From the NCBI GenBank assembly GCA_002394205.1, contig DGTC01000020.1, forward strand, positions 1-64,000: 64,000 nucleotides of DNA. The letters run 5' to 3'. This stretch comes from Lachnospira sp. UBA4346. GTDB taxonomy: Bacteria; Bacillota; Clostridia; Lachnospirales; Lachnospiraceae. Within the stretch, counting starts at the first letter, position 1. Every line of letters begins with the position of its first letter. Shown one piece after another: positions 26,426 through 35,207 of the stretch. A model generated the notes under the pieces. That model was not told the origin of the DNA, did not search any database, and was given only the letters and a program-made list of their open reading frames with translations. The position numbers were made by a program, and so were the translations under genes.

Positions 26426-28560
26426 AGAAGCGTTGGTTTGATAAGAAACAATATTTAGAGACGATGAATCAGTTAAAATTACCGGGGATTCTGTTTACAC
26501 TCTTTTTTGCAGCGATGATTTTGTATATACCGCTGCGAAGTTATATGGGTGTACAGGAGAGTATCCGGGTTGGAACAAAGACAATGAATCAGTTTCCGAT
26601 GATTGTCAATTATATTAGTGAACATAGCGGTTTAGTATTAACATTTATGTTTTATACACCGACACTGACTTTGATGTGCTGGAATTTTTTAACAAAACGA
26701 AATGCTTCGGATTTCTATGATTCGCTTCCTTATAAAAGAAGCTGTACATTTTTGACACATGTGAGTGCGATTGTAACATATCAGGTGATTACATTGGTAT
26801 TGTGTGGTGTCGTATCTGCGATTGTATATGGAATTTTAAGCGATTATTTTATTATTGATTATGGTACGATGTGTCAGATGTATGTGGTATTATTTGCGGC
26901 AAATCTGTTGTGCATGAGCGCAATTACGCTTGCATGTATGTTGACAGGTACGATTTTTGCAAATATCTGTGTGTCGGGAATGATTCTGTTTATTCCAAGA
27001 CTTCTGATGTATGGCGTGAACGCAATGGTCAATGCAAGTATTGTGATTATGACAGATGGAAATTTGCTGCCGATTTTTGATAAAAAGTTAAATATTATTA
27101 CATCCATTTGCCTTCAGATGTTCGATGTGGGTGCGTCAATCAGTGTGTCTGAGAAATTGTTGAATGTCAAAGGAATGGCATATACATTCGGACTTGCAGT
27201 TATTTATGGAATCATCGCATTTGTACTATATCAGAAAAGAAAGAGTGAAGCAGCAGGACTTGCAGCAGTCAATCGCAGGGTGCAGGCGTGTATTCGTGGA
27301 GTGCTTGGCTTTGTGATTGCATTTATCGGATTATTTAGCATCATGCTATCGTGGGTTACGGGGACAGATATTCGAATCGGCGATATTGTCTCAGAACTTG
27401 TTGTATTGGTGATTGCAGCAATGGTGATGCTAGTATATGAATCGATGGCAACAAAGCGTGTTCATGGAATTTTAAAATGTATTCCGTCTATTTTTGTTGT
27501 GTATGCCGTATCCGTAGTGGCGGTATTTGGAATGTATGGTGTTGTGCGAAATATTTTCTCGTATCAGCCGGCAGCAAATCAGGTAGATGCAGTGCAGATT
27601 AATATCAGTAATAATCAATATTGGTCATATTCAGGGGCTGAGGATTATTTTCAGGAAATGAATCGCAAAATTAAGATTGATGATGAACAGATAAAAGATA
27701 TATTGTGTACTGCATTACAGGAAACAATTACTGCGTATGAGTCGAATCGTTCAGAGGAAGCATTTTATGAGTATCGCAGAAAGAATCAGCTGTATGCATA
27801 TGAAGTCGTCTTTTATGATGGACATTTTGCAAAGAACAGAACAGTATATTTGACAGAAAAACAAATGAATGAGGTTGCACAGAGACTACAGTATGCCAAT
27901 AGTTATAAAGAGGCTATGACAGATTTGCCAGCGTTACAAGAGGCAGATGTTTCTGTTGAAGGAGCAGTTGAATTTACAAAAGAAGAAATAAAAGACTTAT
28001 ATAAATTGTTATTAGAGGATATACAAGGGATTCCATTTGCACAGTGGTATAGTCTTGTAACCAAACAGAACAGAAATGAAAATGAAATAACGATTCGATT
28101 TACAAGAGATGGACATTTGTATCAGGCAAATGTTCCAATCAGTGTAATATTGCCACAGACAAGTGCAAAGTATGCACAGATGTGTAATGAAAAAGCAATT
28201 CAGAGCGGTACGAAACAGGCAGTATTAGAGAAGCTGCAAAATAGTGAAACGACAAAGAAAAATCTGGAAAGTAATGAAAGACTGCACATTTTTATAATGG
28301 ATAAAACAGGTACAATATGGATAAATGATGCGTTTGATACATATATGAAAGATTGTGGAACGCAGGCAGATGAAATTTTGGCATCTATGATACAGCAGGT
28401 ATCGGCAGTTGATTCTTTGGAAGTTCGTACGCAGGAAGGTGTTGTCGCACTCAGATATTACAATTATGAGTATAACGAAAAGGGAGAAGGAAAAGATACG
28501 TCAGGTATCGTGTATATTCCATTGTTACCAGAGTATATGACAGCAGACACTACCTATTAA
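26422..28560 (+). CDS. Large ABC-2-like permease of the YtrA-controlled system
   Basis: 712 residues: about ten membrane segments in the first ~385 residues, then a ~320-residue hydrophilic extracytoplasmic domain with no family I recognise. It starts inside the stop of the ATPase gene. The early segments (FTLFFAAMILYIPLRSYMG; LTFMFYTPTLTLMCWNFL) resemble the permeases of GntR/YtrA-linked ABC systems in Clostridia. The large outer domain suggests sensing or binding of an envelope-associated ligand. Confidence 0.8.
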   Translation: MKKRWFDKKQYLETMNQLKLPGILFTLFFAAMILYIPLRSYMGVQESIRVGTKTMNQFPMIVNYISEHSGLVLTFMFYTPTLTLMCWNFLTKRNASDFYDSLPYKRSCTFLTHVSAIVTYQVITLVLCGVVSAIVYGILSDYFIIDYGTMCQMYVVLFAANLLCMSAITLACMLTGTIFANICVSGMILFIPRLLMYGVNAMVNASIVIMTDGNLLPIFDKKLNIITSICLQMFDVGASISVSEKLLNVKGMAYTFGLAVIYGIIAFVLYQKRKSEAAGLAAVNRRVQACIRGVLGFVIAFIGLFSIMLSWVTGTDIRIGDIVSELVVLVIAAMVMLVYESMATKRVHGILKCIPSIFVVYAVSVVAVFGMYGVVRNIFSYQPAANQVDAVQINISNNQYWSYSGAEDYFQEMNRKIKIDDEQIKDILCTALQETITAYESNRSEEAFYEYRRKNQLYAYEVVFYDGHFAKNRTVYLTEKQMNEVAQRLQYANSYKEAMTDLPALQEADVSVEGAVEFTKEEIKDLYKLLLEDIQGIPFAQWYSLVTKQNRNENEITIRFTRDGHLYQANVPISVILPQTSAKYAQMCNEKAIQSGTKQAVLEKLQNSETTKKNLESNERLHIFIMDKTGTIWINDAFDTYMKDCGTQADEILASMIQQVSAVDSLEVRTQEGVVALRYYNYEYNEKGEGKDTSGIVYIPLLPEYMTADTTY

Positions 28561-28599
28561 AGAAACTTATTTTCAAGAAACTTATTAATGAATTCAGAT

Positions 28600-28647
28600 G
28601 TCAGGGTGCAATGGTGTTTTTCATCAGATGCACCCTGATATGTTTTT
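28600..28647 (+). terminator. Terminator of the GntR-ABC operon
   Basis: TCAGGGTGCA pairs with TGCACCCTGA, followed by TATGTTTTTATA. Confidence 0.7.
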
Positions 28648-28687
28648 ATATGGAATTGTTTGATTGGGGATTAAAAGGAGAAGAAGA

Positions 28688-29206
28688 ATGAAGAAGACAA
28701 ACGTACAAAAAAGGTGTTCTTATATTGTATTTGCGGTGTATCTGGTATTGCTTATATGGCTCATTTTATTCAAATTGAGTATAAATATCAATGATATTCC
28801 ACATATGAGAAGTCTCAATCTCGTACCACTAAGAGGTTCAAGAATTTTTTATGGAAGAATTGGCTGGGAACAGAAAGAGATATTTTATAATATTCTAGTA
28901 TTTGTGCCATTGGGTGTATACATCAATATGTTAAAGCCGAATTGGTCTTATTTAGAAAAGATTGCGCCAGGCTTTATGCTGAGTGTCTTGTTTGAAACAC
29001 TGCAGTATCTGTTTGCAATTGGAGCAAGTGATATTACAGATGTACTTGCAAATACACTTGGTGCCGTTATCGGACTTTTGTGCTATAGATTATTTGTTAT
29101 CTGTTTTCACAAAAAAACGGCAGCAGTGATTAATATTACAGGGGCAGTAATCGAAGTATGTGCAGTTGGAATGTATGGCGTATTAGTTGCTGCGAATTTG
29201 GGATAA
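28688..29206 (+). CDS. VanZ-like family membrane protein
   Basis: 172 residues with four to five membrane segments. VanZ hallmarks are NLVPL (~43), an acidic/aromatic stretch, NILVFVPLGVY, and LFETLQYLFAIGASDITDVLANTLGAVIG. Named for low-level teicoplanin resistance, most members have no proven role. AAGGAG is seven bases before ATG 28688, so the longer TTG start is unlikely. Downstream is a PMT-like membrane protein. Confidence 0.9.
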   Translation: MKKTNVQKRCSYIVFAVYLVLLIWLILFKLSININDIPHMRSLNLVPLRGSRIFYGRIGWEQKEIFYNILVFVPLGVYINMLKPNWSYLEKIAPGFMLSVLFETLQYLFAIGASDITDVLANTLGAVIGLLCYRLFVICFHKKTAAVINITGAVIEVCAVGMYGVLVAANLG

Positions 29207-29249
29207 GCCAACACCCTCTTGTCAAACACGCTCCACAAACCAGAAAGCA

Positions 29250-29278
29250 TTGCCCCAAATCGCACAAGGTGGTATAAT
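29250..29278 (+). promoter_or_regulatory. Promoter of the PMT-like gene
   Basis: TTGCCC (29250-29255), 17-base spacer, TATAAT (29273-29278). Confidence 0.6.
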
Positions 29279-29321
29279 CGCAACGTGCAAAAAATGGAAT
29301 CAAGAAAAAGAGGACAATCAA

Positions 29322-31169
29322 GTGAAAACATTTATTCGAAACCTGTTTGGGGAACTTGCTATTATTGGAATTATTCCATTACTCTTTATGATAAGCCTGC
29401 TGTTATTTCAGTGGGATAAAATTACATTAAATGATAATAATTTAACAGTCTTTACGGGCGTACTGCTTGCAACGGCTGTAATAGAAATCATAGCAGTGTT
29501 GGTGCATTTTCTGGGATTTTCAAGAGAGCGTTTTGAGGAATTCGTATATGAAAATAAAGAAATCCTATTGGTGTTGCTCATTGTAATTGCAAGCAGACTG
29601 CCGTTTCTAAATACGCTGCCAAGATGGGATTCTGCGGAATATTATTATCGGCTGACAAAGGGATTAGAAAACTGTGATTTCTCTAGTTTTGCAAGTTTTC
29701 AGAAAAATTTTGCATTGTGCGGACATCCGACACTGGCGTTTTCGGCAATTTATCTGATTGGAGAAATGATGTGGCCGGGACATGTCATTATGGTGCATAG
29801 TATTTCGTTGATACTCACAGTTATTGCATTCTGGTGTATTTATAAGATTTTAAAAAAGGTACTAAAAAAAGCGAGCAATAAAGAAGCTGCTATCTACACA
29901 TTTGTCGTATCATTTGCGCCGTTGGTATATAGTTCCTTTTCATATTTTACACCGGATTATGCGATGGCGATTTTTGTTATTTATGTATTGTGTGCATGTG
30001 TATACAACCGACCATTGCTGGCCGGATTCTTCAGTATGATTTGCTTTCAGACCAAAGAAACCGGGATTGTGTTAATCGGAGGTTTTTCTTTAGGAATTTT
30101 GATACACTATGTTAAGAAATTCAGTATGGAACGGTTTGCAGATAAATCAATAGTGCTTGAGATGTTAAAAGATGCAAGGTTGTATTTCATTCTGGCAGCA
30201 GCAGTGATTCAGCTTCTATATAACAAATTTATTGGTGGAGTATCGCAGTGGACGCAGAATCAGAATGAGACACCGGGGCTTCGCTGGGATAATCATGGGA
30301 TGAACTGTTTAGGGTTAAATCCAGAGTATATTTTGGTTAAATTAAAGCAACAGTTTGTACTCAATTTTAATTGGCTGGTTGTGTTATTAATTTTTGCAGG
30401 ATATTTGTATTTTCGGCTCCATAATCACAGAAAAATGCGTTTGAATCTGAAATATGTTGAAATTATTGCAGCATTTTGGAGTTATGTAGCATTTTCATGT
30501 ATTTATATTACGGCATCGCTTGCCAGATATAATGTAGTCGGAGATATTTTATTGTATCTCATTCTGTTTGGCGTACTGCACCGTGCGTTTGAAGGAAGAA
30601 GTTCGATTGTCGTATCAGTTGGTGTGGCTGCACTCTTGCTGACGGAAAGTTTTCTGACGATTGATCCGGTATCGCTGCAGACATTTTTGCGATTAAATCT
30701 TGGAAATACAGATATTCTCTATGTCGGAGATACGAGCAATGCACTCTATTACGGTGATTATATGGTTTATAATACACAATATCTGATGGTCAACCGTGCA
30801 TTGGATAAGATTCTAAGAGAGGTTGATTATTCTCCAGAGACGATGGATGTACTTGTATCTGATGCAAATGGGGCGTGTATCACAGGGAATTCTGCGGTAT
30901 TTATGTATCAGTGGGATGAGAAAAATCAAAAGCGTGTCTTTTACAAAAATGGAAATACGACACAGATGCCGGAAGCGATTGAAGTAAGACGGTTGTTTCA
31001 GGAACATTTACAGGATCAGGCAGTGTTGATTTATCTGCCGTATAATACAGATGTTTCCAAAGAAGATATGTTAGAACTGGCAGGAAAATATTATGATGTG
31101 GGAGAAGAACAGACGTTTTGGACATTACAGGGCTGCGTTTATTACTATACATTGACACTTGCAGATTGA
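29322..31169 (+). CDS. Polytopic membrane protein, glycosyltransferase GT39/PMT-like
   Basis: 615 residues from a GTG with AGAGGA eight bases ahead; the in-frame ATG at 29187 lies inside the VanZ gene. About 11 membrane segments fill the first ~430 residues and a soluble domain (~460-615) follows. An acidic motif after the second or third segment (RWDSAEYYYR) is where polyisoprenyl-phosphate glycosyltransferases keep their catalytic Asp/Glu. That suggests transfer of a lipid-linked sugar to protein or cell-wall polymer. The family call rests on topology and this motif only. Confidence 0.6.
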   Translation: MKTFIRNLFGELAIIGIIPLLFMISLLLFQWDKITLNDNNLTVFTGVLLATAVIEIIAVLVHFLGFSRERFEEFVYENKEILLVLLIVIASRLPFLNTLPRWDSAEYYYRLTKGLENCDFSSFASFQKNFALCGHPTLAFSAIYLIGEMMWPGHVIMVHSISLILTVIAFWCIYKILKKVLKKASNKEAAIYTFVVSFAPLVYSSFSYFTPDYAMAIFVIYVLCACVYNRPLLAGFFSMICFQTKETGIVLIGGFSLGILIHYVKKFSMERFADKSIVLEMLKDARLYFILAAAVIQLLYNKFIGGVSQWTQNQNETPGLRWDNHGMNCLGLNPEYILVKLKQQFVLNFNWLVVLLIFAGYLYFRLHNHRKMRLNLKYVEIIAAFWSYVAFSCIYITASLARYNVVGDILLYLILFGVLHRAFEGRSSIVVSVGVAALLLTESFLTIDPVSLQTFLRLNLGNTDILYVGDTSNALYYGDYMVYNTQYLMVNRALDKILREVDYSPETMDVLVSDANGACITGNSAVFMYQWDEKNQKRVFYKNGNTTQMPEAIEVRRLFQEHLQDQAVLIYLPYNTDVSKEDMLELAGKYYDVGEEQTFWTLQGCVYYYTLTLAD

Positions 31170-31247
31170 CATAAATTTTACAAAGACACAAATTGTTCAA
31201 AATTTAAACGAACTTTCGTCACAAATTAAAGATATTATAATACATGT

Positions 31248-31416
31248 AAAGTGATTGCAACACAAAAGCAATCATCTTCGTTTTTTCATAAGACGCATAG
31301 TAATAATAACTGACCACTATTATGCTAGGCGTGTTTCTCCCCTTTAGAAAGAGGGCTGTTACAAAATAATTGTAGGAAAAGAGCTTACGATTGTTTTGTA
31401 GCAGCTCTCTTTTTGC
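31248..31416 (+). ncRNA. Small RNA gene, paralogue 1 (C-rich motif)
   Basis: TATAAT at 31236-31241, hairpin GATTGC/GCAATC (31253-31273), a second structured segment around AATAACTGACCACTATTA, single-stranded TTTCTCCCC (31334-31342) and a terminator pairing GGGCTGTTACAAAA with TTTTGTAGCAGCTC then CTTTTTG (31350-31415). A homologous copy lies at 38091-38260, conserved from the promoter through the terminator. The HK operon has its own TTGCAA-17-TATAAT promoter further down, so this looks like a free-standing sRNA. No Rfam family recognised. Confidence 0.7.
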
Positions 31417-31532
31417 ATTTCAGTCTGTATCATTGATAACACAACAAAAGGAATCTTTTGATATTTAAATCGGATACATGTTGTGTGATATTCTAATAAG
31501 AATGTTTTTCTTTCTCATAAAATAATATTATC

Positions 31533-31561
31533 TTGCAAGTGAATTATAAATTCGATATAAT
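31533..31561 (+). promoter_or_regulatory. Promoter of the phosphorelay operon
   Basis: TTGCAA (31533-31538), 17-base spacer, TATAAT (31556-31561), about 200 bases before the first start codon. Confidence 0.75.
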
Positions 31562-31767
31562 CAATGTATATTTATAATATATGAGTGCATATATATTATT
31601 TTGCTGTATAAAAATGCTGTTGAATTTCTTAAGGAAAGTGAAATAGTTTGTGTGGCTGCGTGTGCATTGAAAGAGAAAATGGCCGATGAAAGTGATATAA
31701 ATACAGCATATGTATAGTACACAAGGACACACGTTATTATCAATCAAAATGGGGTGAATTGTATTTT

Positions 31768-33594
31768 ATGGGGAAATTTGTAAGTAAGGTTCGTAAACGG
31801 TTTTATAGAAAGAGTGCATCACAGCGTTTGATTTTATTTAATATTATTGTTCCGACATTAATTATCAGTGGAACGATTTCTTTTATTGTGAGTATTTTTT
31901 CCGGGATGCCGGCAATGCAGCAGGTGGCAGTTGCATTTGCAATTGTCGTACTTCTCATTGGATTTTATATTGCAAACTGGAAAAATCGTATGAATGTAGG
32001 TGCATTTATTATCAGCGCATCAGTAACATTGATTTTATATCCGATGATGTTTTTTACCGGCGGCGGTGCTGAGAGCGGTATGGGATATTGGATGGTTTTA
32101 GGAATCCTATTTTCATTTTTGCTGATTGATGGATTGCTATTTCGAATTCTTGTTCCAATGCAGGTTTTTGCAATTATGATTTGCTTTTTGGTGGAATATT
32201 TTTATCCGGAAACGGTTGCAGTGTTGAACAGCCGTATGACGGCTTATGTGGATATTGTGCAAAGTATGATTATTCTGTCAGTCTGTGTAGGATTAATTTT
32301 TCGTTTTGAGAATCGTTTTTATCTTCGTACATTTGAGGAAATTCGCAGAAAGAATGAACAGATTCGATTTGAAAAGCAGCGTGCGGAGAAGGCAAGCAAT
32401 GCAAAAAGTATCTTTTTATCAAATGTATCGAATGAACTTCGTACACCGCTGGATTTAATGCTGCAAATGAATGAGAAAATTCTGCAAATATCCAAAGATG
32501 AAGAAATTTTGCAGTCTGCAGCACAGATTCAGGAAGCGGCGCAGGTATTACAGTTGGATATCAATAATATTTTAGATATTACGCAGATGGAATCTGGAAA
32601 GTTAGAACCGAAAGAGCGTGAATATGAGACAAAAACATTAATTTTAGACTGTTATCATTCGGTATATAGACATGCACACAATAAAAAGCTGCAGCTTGTT
32701 TTTGAATGTGATGAGCATTTGCCATGTATATTGTATGGAGATATGCAGCATCTTCGTCAAATGTGGATTAATATGATTATTCATGCAGTAAAATGTATGC
32801 AGACAGGAACGGTATATACCAGAATTGAAGGAACGAGTGAGAATCACAAATTTAGATTGCGTTTGTATGTAACAGCAACAGCAGATGTAGCAGAGCAGTT
32901 GCAAAAGGAAGAGACAGTAACAAAGGATGAGATACGACAGTCATTTGATGAAAATGATATGGAGTGGAATCTTGCACAGAAAATTGCATATGCAATGAAT
33001 GGAAATATTCGGATTCAGGAGAACGGGATGTCTTTCATTGTAATCGATATTCCGCAGCATATTTTAAATGACAGTCCGTTGGGAATGTTTGATGTTGTAG
33101 CACAGGAACAGGAAAATAGCAGGAATATGGAAATTGTACGTGAAATTCCTCTTAAAAATACAAAAGCAGTGCAGGAGCCGGCAGTACAGCCCGTACCAAC
33201 AGAAATAGAAGCACCAATACAGGGAGATACCGCTCAAAAAGAAGGTTTCTTAGAATGTTTATCTGCGAAAATAGAAGAATTTCAAAAAGAGAAAGCATTG
33301 TTATATTGTGCCGGAGATGAAAGTCTGTTGCAGGAAATGATTCGGGAATTTACCAAACACGAGCGAATCAGGGAGATTCAACAACTTTATGATGCAAAGG
33401 ATTGGAAAAATTATCAGATTCGCGTACATTCGTTAAAGAGTACTTCGCTGACGCTTGGATTTATACAGTTGCATGAAGAGGCAAAGGCAATTGAGGGTGC
33501 GGTCAAAGAAGGAAATATCGAATATGCAGCAGCACATCATGACGAATTGATACAGCATTATCAGAAAATAATACGCTGTGTTGAAAATTTATAA
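31768..33594 (+). CDS. Degenerate histidine kinase with C-terminal Hpt domain
   Basis: 608 residues: six membrane segments (~20-185), a coiled linker, a HisKA-like segment (~205-280), a HATPase-like segment (~300-435) and an Hpt domain (~510-605). The phospho-acceptor His is replaced by Asn (FLSNVSNELRTPL where SHELRTP is usual), the N-box reads IIHAVK and no DxGxG motif is visible, so autokinase activity is probably lost. The Hpt keeps its His (HSLKSTS). A GGGGTGA site precedes ATG 31768. It heads the operon and probably acts as a scaffold or phosphotransfer relay. Confidence 0.85.
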   Translation: MGKFVSKVRKRFYRKSASQRLILFNIIVPTLIISGTISFIVSIFSGMPAMQQVAVAFAIVVLLIGFYIANWKNRMNVGAFIISASVTLILYPMMFFTGGGAESGMGYWMVLGILFSFLLIDGLLFRILVPMQVFAIMICFLVEYFYPETVAVLNSRMTAYVDIVQSMIILSVCVGLIFRFENRFYLRTFEEIRRKNEQIRFEKQRAEKASNAKSIFLSNVSNELRTPLDLMLQMNEKILQISKDEEILQSAAQIQEAAQVLQLDINNILDITQMESGKLEPKEREYETKTLILDCYHSVYRHAHNKKLQLVFECDEHLPCILYGDMQHLRQMWINMIIHAVKCMQTGTVYTRIEGTSENHKFRLRLYVTATADVAEQLQKEETVTKDEIRQSFDENDMEWNLAQKIAYAMNGNIRIQENGMSFIVIDIPQHILNDSPLGMFDVVAQEQENSRNMEIVREIPLKNTKAVQEPAVQPVPTEIEAPIQGDTAQKEGFLECLSAKIEEFQKEKALLYCAGDESLLQEMIREFTKHERIREIQQLYDAKDWKNYQIRVHSLKSTSLTLGFIQLHEEAKAIEGAVKEGNIEYAAAHHDELIQHYQKIIRCVENL

Positions 33595-33610
33595 AACAGG
33601 AGCAGAAATT

Positions 33611-34681
33611 GTGATTGTATGGGGAGTTATTATTGGAGTTGTTATCGTGGTATGTCTTGTTATTGCATGGCTGATACGGCGGTATATTAAAAAGATTCAG
33701 GCAGAACGAAAACGGTTTGAACGTCTGTATGAAACGTTGATTCAGACGCTGGCACGAACGATTGAAGCGAAAGATCAATATACAAAAGGTCATTCACAAA
33801 GGGTTGCAAAGTATTCCAAAGAGATTGCCAAAAGAATGGGAAAAGGTGCGCAAGAACAGCAAAATATATATGATGTTGCAATGCTGCATGATGTCGGTAA
33901 AATTCGAATTCCGGATACGATTATTAATAAGCCGGGAAGATTGACAGATGAAGAGTATGAATATATGAAGCTGCATACCATGGCAGGATATTATATATTG
34001 CGGGACATTGGCGAAAATTCTTTATTTGCACTTGCAGCCAAATCACATCATGAACGTTTTGACGGCAGCGGATACCCCAATGGACTTGAAGGAGCGGATA
34101 TTCCGGAGATTGCCAGAATTATTGGTGTGGCGGATGCGTATGATGCCATGACTTCGAATCGAAGTTATCGCGAGACGATGGAGCAGCACAGAGTTCGTGA
34201 AGAAATTGTCAAAGGGAGAGGCAGACAGTTTGATCCTAAGATTGCAGATATTATGTTGCAAATGATTGATGCAGATAAACAATACGACATGCGACAGAAG
34301 AAGCACTGTTCCTGGAAAATTTTTGCAGTTGACGATGAGATTATTAATCTCAAGTTGCTAGAGCGTATGTTACAAGGGGAAGAATCGTATCATTTGCAAA
34401 TGACGACATCAGGACAGGAGGCGTTAGATACCGTGCATACATATCAGCCGGATTTGATTCTGTTGGATATTGAAATGCCGGAAATGGATGGGTTTGAATT
34501 GTATGAAAAAATACAACAAGAATATAGGGTTCCTGTCGTATTTTTAACGGCGAACAAGAAGTTATCGTCAATAAAACGGGCGACACAGATTGGCGTTGTA
34601 GACTATCTGGTAAAACCATTTACGCAGCAGGCTTTGTTAGAGATGCTGCACAGTATTCTCAATGAAAATAACGCAGAATAA
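33611..34681 (+). CDS. HD-GYP phosphodiesterase with C-terminal receiver domain
   Basis: 356 residues from a GTG with AGGAG eight bases ahead: one membrane segment (~3-22), a short coiled coil, an HD-GYP domain (~40-225; KGHSQRVA, MLHDVGK, SHHERFDGSGYP, DAYDAM) and a REC domain (~235-355; DDE, ILLDIEMPEMDG, FLTA, VKPF). HD-GYP domains hydrolyse c-di-GMP. REC usually precedes HD-GYP; here the order is reversed and the protein is membrane-anchored. The receiver is a natural target of the Hpt domains encoded on either side. Confidence 0.92.
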   Translation: MIVWGVIIGVVIVVCLVIAWLIRRYIKKIQAERKRFERLYETLIQTLARTIEAKDQYTKGHSQRVAKYSKEIAKRMGKGAQEQQNIYDVAMLHDVGKIRIPDTIINKPGRLTDEEYEYMKLHTMAGYYILRDIGENSLFALAAKSHHERFDGSGYPNGLEGADIPEIARIIGVADAYDAMTSNRSYRETMEQHRVREEIVKGRGRQFDPKIADIMLQMIDADKQYDMRQKKHCSWKIFAVDDEIINLKLLERMLQGEESYHLQMTTSGQEALDTVHTYQPDLILLDIEMPEMDGFELYEKIQQEYRVPVVFLTANKKLSSIKRATQIGVVDYLVKPFTQQALLEMLHSILNENNAE

Positions 34682-34736
34682 GCCTGCATTGATATAAAAA
34701 GTATTACGATTGATACAAAAAGGAGAAGGAACAATT

Positions 34737-35165
34737 ATGGAAAAAATGGATATGAACAAATTAAAAGAACAGGTGTTAGAGGGATTAGAGGAGAGAGAAC
34801 ACATTTTGATTGTAGACGATAATGCAATGGTTCTTCGCAATATCAAACAGATGATTCAGGAAAAATATTCGGTAGCGGTTGCGACTTCCGGTTCACAGTG
34901 TTTTACACAAATTGGAAAGAAGAAACCGGATTTAATTCTGTTGGATTATCAGATGCCAATTATGGATGGAAAGATGGTGCTTGAGATGTTGCAGCAGGAT
35001 GAAGAAACGAAACAGATTCCGGTTGTTTTTCTGACAAGTGAATCAGACAGAGATGTTGTCAGTGAGATTTTACGTCTGAAACCGGCAGGGTATTTATTAA
35101 AGACACCGGCAAAGGACAGATTGATGGAGACGATACAGCATGCCTTAGAACAAGAATCAAAATAA
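34737..35165 (+). CDS. Stand-alone response regulator (REC)
   Basis: 142 residues: a ~20-residue N-terminal helix, then a CheY-like receiver with LIVDDNAMV, phospho-acceptor DLILLDYQMPIMDG, FLTS and LLKTP (the usual K is kept, followed by T rather than P). There is no output domain, so it likely shuttles phosphate in the relay or acts as a sink. AGGAGAAGGA precedes ATG 34737. Fourth-domain partners are the two Hpt modules in the operon. Confidence 0.9.
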   Translation: MEKMDMNKLKEQVLEGLEEREHILIVDDNAMVLRNIKQMIQEKYSVAVATSGSQCFTQIGKKKPDLILLDYQMPIMDGKMVLEMLQQDEETKQIPVVFLTSESDRDVVSEILRLKPAGYLLKTPAKDRLMETIQHALEQESK

Positions 35166-35207
35166 ATAGGATGAACGCAATGATTCAGAACCAATGGGGA
35201 AGCATAT

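Noticed and set aside
29187..29321. N-terminal extension of the PMT-like protein from ATG 29187
   Set aside because: It overlaps the VanZ gene and precedes the promoter -10; the GTG at 29322 has a ribosome site followed at once by a membrane helix.
31248..31416. 6S RNA or a riboswitch of the kinase operon
   Set aside because: The 5' and 3' ends do not pair as in 6S; the operon has a separate strong promoter 120 bp downstream, and the second copy lies before an unrelated gene.
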